DNA from: Labrys wisconsinensis
Lineage (GTDB): Bacteria > Pseudomonadota > Alphaproteobacteria > Rhizobiales > Labraceae
DNA: 64,000 nt
NCBI RefSeq assembly: GCF_030814995.1
Contig: NZ_JAUSVX010000025.1
Location: 1-64,000, forward strand
Reading direction: 5' to 3'
This document shows, one piece after another, positions 59,926 to 64,000 of this stretch. Both the position numbers and the translations under genes were made by a program. Below the pieces are notes generated by a model. The model worked only from the letters and a program-made list of their open reading frames with translations, made no database searches and was not told the origin of the DNA. Position 1 is the stretch's first letter. The number at the start of each line of letters is the position of its first letter.

Positions 59926-61269
59926 ATGCCGATCCTGTCGTCCCTGCGAGCCGCCGCCCTCGGCGCCTCGCTCGCCCTCGCCGGGGCCCTGCCGGCCCTG
60001 TCGCCGGCGCTCGCCGACGAGCAGTTCTTCCCGCTGCAGAGCTACCGCGTCGGCCCCTATGCCGCCGGCGGCACCGGCTTCTTCGGCGGCTTCATCGACT
60101 ATCTCAACCTGATCAACATCCGCGACGGCGGCGTCAACGGCGTCAAGCTGACCTGGGACGAGGGCGAGACCCAGTACGAGGTCGAGCGCGGCGTCGAAGT
60201 CTACGAGCGCCTGAAGAGCCGGCCGGGCATCGCCGCCTGGAACCCGCTCTCGGTCGGCATCGCCTATGCCATGATCGACCGCATCACGCAGGACAAGGTG
60301 CCGCTGATCACCATCAACCACGGCCGCACCGATTCCACCGACGGGCGCGTCTTCCCCTACGTGTTCCCGCTGCTGCTGAACCCCTACAGCGAGACTTCCG
60401 GCATCATCAACTACATCGCCGGCAAGGTCGGCGGCCTCGACAATCTCAAGGGCCGGAAGATCGTGGTGCTCTACCACGGCTCGCCCTACGGCAAGGAAAC
60501 CATCCCGATCTACGAGCTGCTCGCCAAGACATACGGCTTCGACGTGCAGCAGATCGAGGTGCCGCATCCCGGCAACGAGCAGCAGTCGCAATGGCTGACC
60601 ATCCGCCGGGCCAAGCCCGACTATGTCGTGCTGCGCGGCTGGGGCGTGATGAACCCGGTCGCCCTCAAGACGGCGCAGAAGGTCGGCTTTCCCGCCGACC
60701 ATATCGTCGGCAACGTCTGGTCCAATTCCGAGGAGGACGTGATCCCGGCCGGCGACGCCGCCAAGGGCTACACCGCCATCACCACCCAGGCCTCCGGCAA
60801 CACCTACCCCGTCGTGCAGGAGATCGTGAAGACGGTCTACGGCGCCGGCAAGGGCAACCTGGAGGACAAGAAGCGCATCGGCTCGGTCTACCACAATCTC
60901 GGCATCGTCAACGGCATCCTCAATGTCGAGGCGATCCGCATCGCCCAGGAGCGCTTCGGCCACCGCACCCTCACCGGCGACGAGGTGCGCTGGGGCTTCG
61001 AGCACCTGAAGCTCGATCCCGCCCGCGTCGAGGCGCTGGGCGCCAAGGACCTGTTCCACTCCATCAACGTCACCTGGGACAACCACGAGGGCGACGGCTA
61101 CGTCACCTTCCAGCAGTGGGACGGGTCGAAGTGGAAGGTGGTGTCGGACTGGATCGCACCGGACTGGGCCCTGCTGCGCCCGATCATCGAAAAATCGTCC
61201 GAAGCCTACGCCGCCCAGCACGGCATCAAGCTGCGCACCGCGGCGGATGCGGAAGGGGTGACGAACTGA
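59926..61269 (+). CDS. Branched-chain-type ABC substrate-binding protein
   Basis: This is a 447-residue periplasmic type I solute-binding protein. A signal peptide LAGALPALSPALADE is cleaved, followed by FFPLQSYRVGPYAAGGTGFF. This N-terminus is characteristic of the subgroup annotated as ABC transporter substrate-binding protein and linked to unusual ligands; classical LivK begins with a different IKIGVAGP strand. Further blocks are KGRKIVVLYHGSPYGKE and NPVALKTAQKVGFPADH. Ligand identity is unknown; being within an sfn operon makes a sulfone or sulfonate plausible. TTG 59881 is a weaker alternative start. Element B follows. Confidence 0.88.
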   Translation: MPILSSLRAAALGASLALAGALPALSPALADEQFFPLQSYRVGPYAAGGTGFFGGFIDYLNLINIRDGGVNGVKLTWDEGETQYEVERGVEVYERLKSRPGIAAWNPLSVGIAYAMIDRITQDKVPLITINHGRTDSTDGRVFPYVFPLLLNPYSETSGIINYIAGKVGGLDNLKGRKIVVLYHGSPYGKETIPIYELLAKTYGFDVQQIEVPHPGNEQQSQWLTIRRAKPDYVVLRGWGVMNPVALKTAQKVGFPADHIVGNVWSNSEEDVIPAGDAAKGYTAITTQASGNTYPVVQEIVKTVYGAGKGNLEDKKRIGSVYHNLGIVNGILNVEAIRIAQERFGHRTLTGDEVRWGFEHLKLDPARVEALGAKDLFHSINVTWDNHEGDGYVTFQQWDGSKWKVVSDWIAPDWALLRPIIEKSSEAYAAQHGIKLRTAADAEGVTN

Positions 61270-61300
61270 GGATATCTCGCCGCGGGGGTTCAGTCGCCGG

Positions 61301-61485
61301 GCACGCGAACCTCTCCGCGTCATGGGCGGACTTGATCCGCCCATCCACGCGACCACCGGCAGCGCCATGGAAGGCTCCGGCCGTCGTCACGTGAACACGG
61401 CAATCGTCGCGGTCGCCGCGCGATCGAATTCGATCGCGCTGGGATGGACGGATCAAGTCCGTCCATGACGGCGAGGTTCTCGTGC
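61301..61485. repeat. Three-hairpin palindromic repeat (copy B) after the ABC binding-protein gene
   Basis: ATGGGCGGA-CTTGA-TCCGCCCAT lies at 61322-61344. A 22-bp perfect palindrome with core TCGAATTCGA lies at 61418-61439. ATGGACGGA-TCAAG-TCCGTCCAT lies at 61444-61466. Outer arms GCACGCGAACCTC and GAGGTTCTCGTGC extend the symmetry to 61301-61485. It shares the architecture of copy A, including the GAATTC centre. Confidence 0.85.
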
Positions 61486-61537
61486 ACGACCCACAGGCCG
61501 CCAGCGTCTCGGTCCTTCCTGCCCTCAGGAGCATCCC

Positions 61538-62332
61538 ATGCCCAACGACACCCCCCTCCTCACCGTCGACGGCATCGAGGCGACCTACAACCACGCGATC
61601 GTCGCGCTGCACGGCGTCAGCCTGACGGTGCGCCAGGGCGAGATCCGGGCGCTGCTCGGGGCGAACGGCGCGGGCAAGACCACGACGCTGAAGGCCGTCT
61701 CCAACCTGCTGCCGGCAGAGCGTGGCAAGGTCACCGCCGGGCGCATCCGGTTCGACGGCCACGACGTGGCGCGCACCGGCCCGGCCGACCTCGTCCGGCT
61801 CGGCCTGGCGCAGGTGCTGGAAGGCCGGCACTGCTTCCGATCGCTCTCCGTCGAGGAGAACCTCGTGACCGGCGGGCTGGGCCGCGGCTCCGGCCGGGCC
61901 GACATCGCCCGCGACCTCGACCGCGTCTACGCCCTGTTCCCGCGCCTCCGGGACAAGCGCGCCACCGCAGCGGGGCTCGCCTCAGGCGGCGAGCAGCAGA
62001 TGACCGCGATCGGCCGGGCCCTGATGTCGCGCCCCCGGCTGCTCGTGCTCGACGAGCCCTCGATGGGCCTTGCGCCGCTGGTGGTGCAGGGCATCTTCCG
62101 GGCGCTCGTGGCGCTCAACCGCGCGGAGGGCCTGTCGATCCTGGTGGCGGAGCAGAACTCCACCATCGCCCTGCGCCACGCCCACCGCGCCACCGTGCTT
62201 GAGAACGGCGCCGCCGTGCTCGAAGGCAGCGCGGCGGAGCTGCGCGCACGCGACGACATCAAGACCTTCTACCTCGGCGAGGGCTCGATCGCGGGCGCCC
62301 GGCTGCGCGCGGTCGAGCCGACGCTGCCCTGA
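61538..62332 (+). CDS. Branched-chain-type ABC transporter ATPase (LivF-like)
   Basis: This is a 264-residue ATPase beginning LLTVDGIEATYNHAIVALHG. Walker A is LGANGAGKTTTLKAVS, followed by the LivF-specific GLAQVLEGRHCF segment, the signature LASGGEQQMTAIGRALM, Walker B LLVLDEPSMGLAPL and the H-loop region AEQNSTIALRHA with Asn in place of the usual His (a LivF feature). It pairs with the LivG-like gene 3.6 kb upstream. It is separated from the binding-protein gene by copy B of the repeat. Confidence 0.92.
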   Translation: MPNDTPLLTVDGIEATYNHAIVALHGVSLTVRQGEIRALLGANGAGKTTTLKAVSNLLPAERGKVTAGRIRFDGHDVARTGPADLVRLGLAQVLEGRHCFRSLSVEENLVTGGLGRGSGRADIARDLDRVYALFPRLRDKRATAAGLASGGEQQMTAIGRALMSRPRLLVLDEPSMGLAPLVVQGIFRALVALNRAEGLSILVAEQNSTIALRHAHRATVLENGAAVLEGSAAELRARDDIKTFYLGEGSIAGARLRAVEPTLP

Positions 62333-62356
62333 CACGCTGACCCCTGGAGAGACCAC

Positions 62357-63613
62357 ATGACCATCGCAAGCACCGCAGATCCCGCCACCTCGACCCCGCT
62401 CGCCGGCGTGCCCGGCGTGCCGCGCCCGACCCGGCCGGCGCATGTGATCGCCGACGACGCCGAGGCCCTTGCCGTCGCCGAGCGCCTGGCAAAAGGCTTC
62501 GCCGAGGGCGCCTCGGAGCGCGACCGCACCCGCCGCTGGCCGGTGGAGGAGCTCGACACCTTCTCCCAGAGCGGGCTCTGGTCGATCAACGTGCCCAGGC
62601 GCTTCGGCGGGCCGGAGGTCTCCTACGTCACGCTGTCGCGGGTGATCGCCATCGTCTCCGCCGCCGATCCCTCGCTCGGCCAGATCCCGCAGAACCATCT
62701 CGGCGTGGTCGCCGCCATCCGCACCGTCTCGGACGAGGCGCAGCAGAAACTGCTGTTCGCCGAGGTGCTGCACGGCACCCGCTTCGGCAACGCCTTCTCC
62801 GAATTCGGCTCCAAGCGCGCCGCCGACTTCGAGACCCGGTTCGCCGATGCCGGCGACCACGTCGTCGTCACCGGCCGCAAGTTCTATTCCAGCGGCGCGC
62901 TGCTCGCCCATCTCGTGCCGATCGTCGCGCTCGACGGCGAGGGCCGCGCCTGGTACGCCGTCGCCGAGCGCGACGCGCCCGGCCTCACCGTCATCGACGA
63001 CTGGTCGAGCTTCGGCCAGAAGACGACGCTGAGCGGCACGGTGGTGCTCGACGGCGTCAAGGTGCCCAAGACCCATCTCGTGCCCGGCTACAAGGGCTAT
63101 GACCGGCCGACCGCGGACGGCGCCATCTTCCAGATCATCCAGGCGGCGGTGGATACCGGCATCGCCAAGGCGGCGATCGAGGAGACCATCGCCTTCGTGC
63201 GCACCGGCTCGCGCCCCTGGATCGACAGCGGCCTCGAGCACGCCTGGCAGGATCCCTACACGATCCAGGCCGTCGGCGACCTGACGCTGCGCCTGCACGC
63301 CGCCGAGGCGCTGCTCGATGCCGCCGGCCGGGCGGTCGACCGCGCCGTGGCCGAGCCGAACGCCGAGACGGTGGCGCAGGCCCAGATCGCCGTGGCCGAG
63401 GCCAAGGTGCTCAGCACCGAGATCGCCATCGCCGCCACCAACAAGCTGTTCGAGCTCGCCGGCACCCGCTCCACCCTGGCCGAGCACAATCTCGACCGCC
63501 ACTGGCGCAACGCCCGCACCCACACCCTGCACGATCCGGTGCGCTGGAAATACGCCATTCTCGGCAACTACGCCCTCAACGGCGTCAAGCCGCCGCTGCA
63601 CGCCTGGAGCTGA
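62357..63613 (+). CDS. sfnB: SfnB-type acyl-CoA-dehydrogenase-fold sulfur acquisition oxidoreductase
   Basis: This is a 418-residue flavoprotein of the acyl-CoA dehydrogenase fold. Its opening region PAHVIADDAEALAVAERLA then FSQSGLWSINVPRRFGGPEV and AADPSLGQIPQNHLGVV is the SfnB hallmark. The C-terminal part contains ATNKLFELAGTRSTLAEHNLDRHWRNARTH in parts. SfnB-like enzymes are co-regulated with SfnG under sulfate limitation; exact substrate unknown, possibly desulfonation or sulfoxide oxidation. It ends the operon before a bidirectional hairpin. Confidence 0.92.
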   Translation: MTIASTADPATSTPLAGVPGVPRPTRPAHVIADDAEALAVAERLAKGFAEGASERDRTRRWPVEELDTFSQSGLWSINVPRRFGGPEVSYVTLSRVIAIVSAADPSLGQIPQNHLGVVAAIRTVSDEAQQKLLFAEVLHGTRFGNAFSEFGSKRAADFETRFADAGDHVVVTGRKFYSSGALLAHLVPIVALDGEGRAWYAVAERDAPGLTVIDDWSSFGQKTTLSGTVVLDGVKVPKTHLVPGYKGYDRPTADGAIFQIIQAAVDTGIAKAAIEETIAFVRTGSRPWIDSGLEHAWQDPYTIQAVGDLTLRLHAAEALLDAAGRAVDRAVAEPNAETVAQAQIAVAEAKVLSTEIAIAATNKLFELAGTRSTLAEHNLDRHWRNARTHTLHDPVRWKYAILGNYALNGVKPPLHAWS

Positions 63614-63653
63614 GGGGGCGCGAGGGAGCAGGGAAGCGTCGGGCGCGGCGGCG

Positions 63654-63685
63654 GTTTTTCCCTCCCCACAAGGGAGGGGAAAAAC
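63654..63685. terminator. Bidirectional terminator-like hairpin
   Basis: GTTTTTCC-CTCCC-CACAA-GGGAG-GGGAAAAAC is symmetric, so T-runs follow the stem on both strands. It separates sfnB from the convergent MBL-fold gene. The CCTCCCCACAAGGGAGGG core resembles arms inside the MITE-like element. Confidence 0.6.
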
Positions 63686-63735
63686 GAGCGTCGCGCCTCC
63701 AGCCGTGAGGCGAGCAGCGGAGAACGCCTTTCCCC

Positions 63736-64000
63736 CTATCCCCCCTTCGCCTGGACATAGGCATCGATCAGCTGGCGAAACCGCGTCGGGCCGAAGCTAG
63801 CGAAATGGCCGCCATGGACGATGCGCGGCTGCAGGCTGCGCAGGCGCTTCAGCGTCGCGACATAGACGGCGATATCGGAGTGATAGCAGTCGTCGACCAG
63901 CGGGCCGTCATAGACCACGTCCTGGGCGAAGAGCGTGCCGGTCTTCTCCTCCCACAGCGAGACATGGCCCGGCGAATGGCCGGGCGTGTGCAGCACGGTG
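63736..64000 (-). CDS. Metallo-beta-lactamase-fold hydrolase, C-terminal part
   Basis: Only the last 88 codons are visible; the gene runs off the right edge. The segment starts TVLHTPGHSPGHVSLWEE, a metal-binding loop of the MBL fold, then has LFAQDVVYDG with the bridging Asp and ends with PRIVHGGHFASFGPTRF, where the third metal His is GGH. The start lies outside. Substrate unknown; glyoxalase-like or lactonase-like functions are possible. Confidence 0.85.
   Translation of the reverse strand, partial: TVLHTPGHSPGHVSLWEEKTGTLFAQDVVYDGPLVDDCYHSDIAVYVATLKRLRSLQPRIVHGGHFASFGPTRFRQLIDAYVQAKGG

Overview
The window is very GC-rich, densely coded chromosomal DNA. It most resembles an alphaproteobacterium of the order Hyphomicrobiales (Rhizobiales). 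The evidence is the gene order leuS-lptE-holA, mdh-sucC-sucD-sucA-sucB-lpd and lysC-ptsP-prfA-prmC, a CarD/CdnL regulator, an RpoH-type sigma factor carrying the RpoH box, tandem glnK-amtB pairs, and short intergenic palindromes whose arms read GTCATGG(C/G)CGG..CTTG. I see no tRNA, rRNA or CRISPR array. The genus cannot be fixed by reading alone.

Region by region. 1-4.4 kb: the start of an ABC ATPase, a family 2 glycosyltransferase, a short-chain dehydrogenase, an OmpR-type response regulator with a cyclic-nucleotide-binding protein, an L,D-transpeptidase and a PLP-homeostasis protein. 4.5-9.6 kb: leuS-lptE-holA facing a LolA-like protein. 9.7-19.4 kb (minus strand): a TCA-cycle operon, mdh-sucCDAB-lpd, with two small passenger genes. 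19.7-24.2 kb: acetoacetate decarboxylase, rph-rdgB, a toxin-antitoxin pair whose toxin gene is cut by an in-frame stop, a class I amidotransferase and a single-domain response regulator. 24.3-30 kb: lysC, ptsP, prfA, prmC. 30-32.3 kb (minus): carD, fdxA and a PEP mutase/isocitrate lyase-family gene. 32.5-36.3 kb (minus): two consecutive glnK-amtB pairs behind a probable sigma-54 promoter. 36.5-45.8 kb: a degenerate nuclease-like protein, an M48 protease, an RpoH-family sigma factor, a VanX-like dipeptidase, LtrA, an aromatic-amino-acid-lyase homologue without the MIO triad, a glyoxalase II-like hydrolase, a cupin and a YdcF-like protein. 45.8-52.3 kb: RhuM, a sugar-type ABC importer lacking its ATPase, an enolase-superfamily enzyme and a divergent GntR regulator. 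52.4-55 kb: a CDGSH iron-sulfur protein, a small partner, a nested repeat region and an EamA transporter. 55.2-63.6 kb: a sulfur-scavenging operon. The window closes with a truncated metallo-beta-lactamase-fold gene.

The most interesting system is at 55.25-63.6 kb. An MsuE-like FMN reductase and an SfnG-like dimethylsulfone monooxygenase head an operon that also encodes a complete branched-chain-amino-acid-type ABC importer (ATPase, two permeases, binding protein, second ATPase) and ends in an SfnB-like flavoprotein. This suggests a dedicated sulfone or organosulfur uptake-and-desulfurisation pathway. A 10-bp-arm palindrome lies just upstream. Other standouts are the lyase lacking Ala-Ser-Gly, a MITE-like element inserted into an older palindromic repeat, two three-hairpin repeats that both sit directly after ABC binding-protein genes, and three direct repeats spaced exactly 21 bp in the GntR/enolase-superfamily intergenic region.
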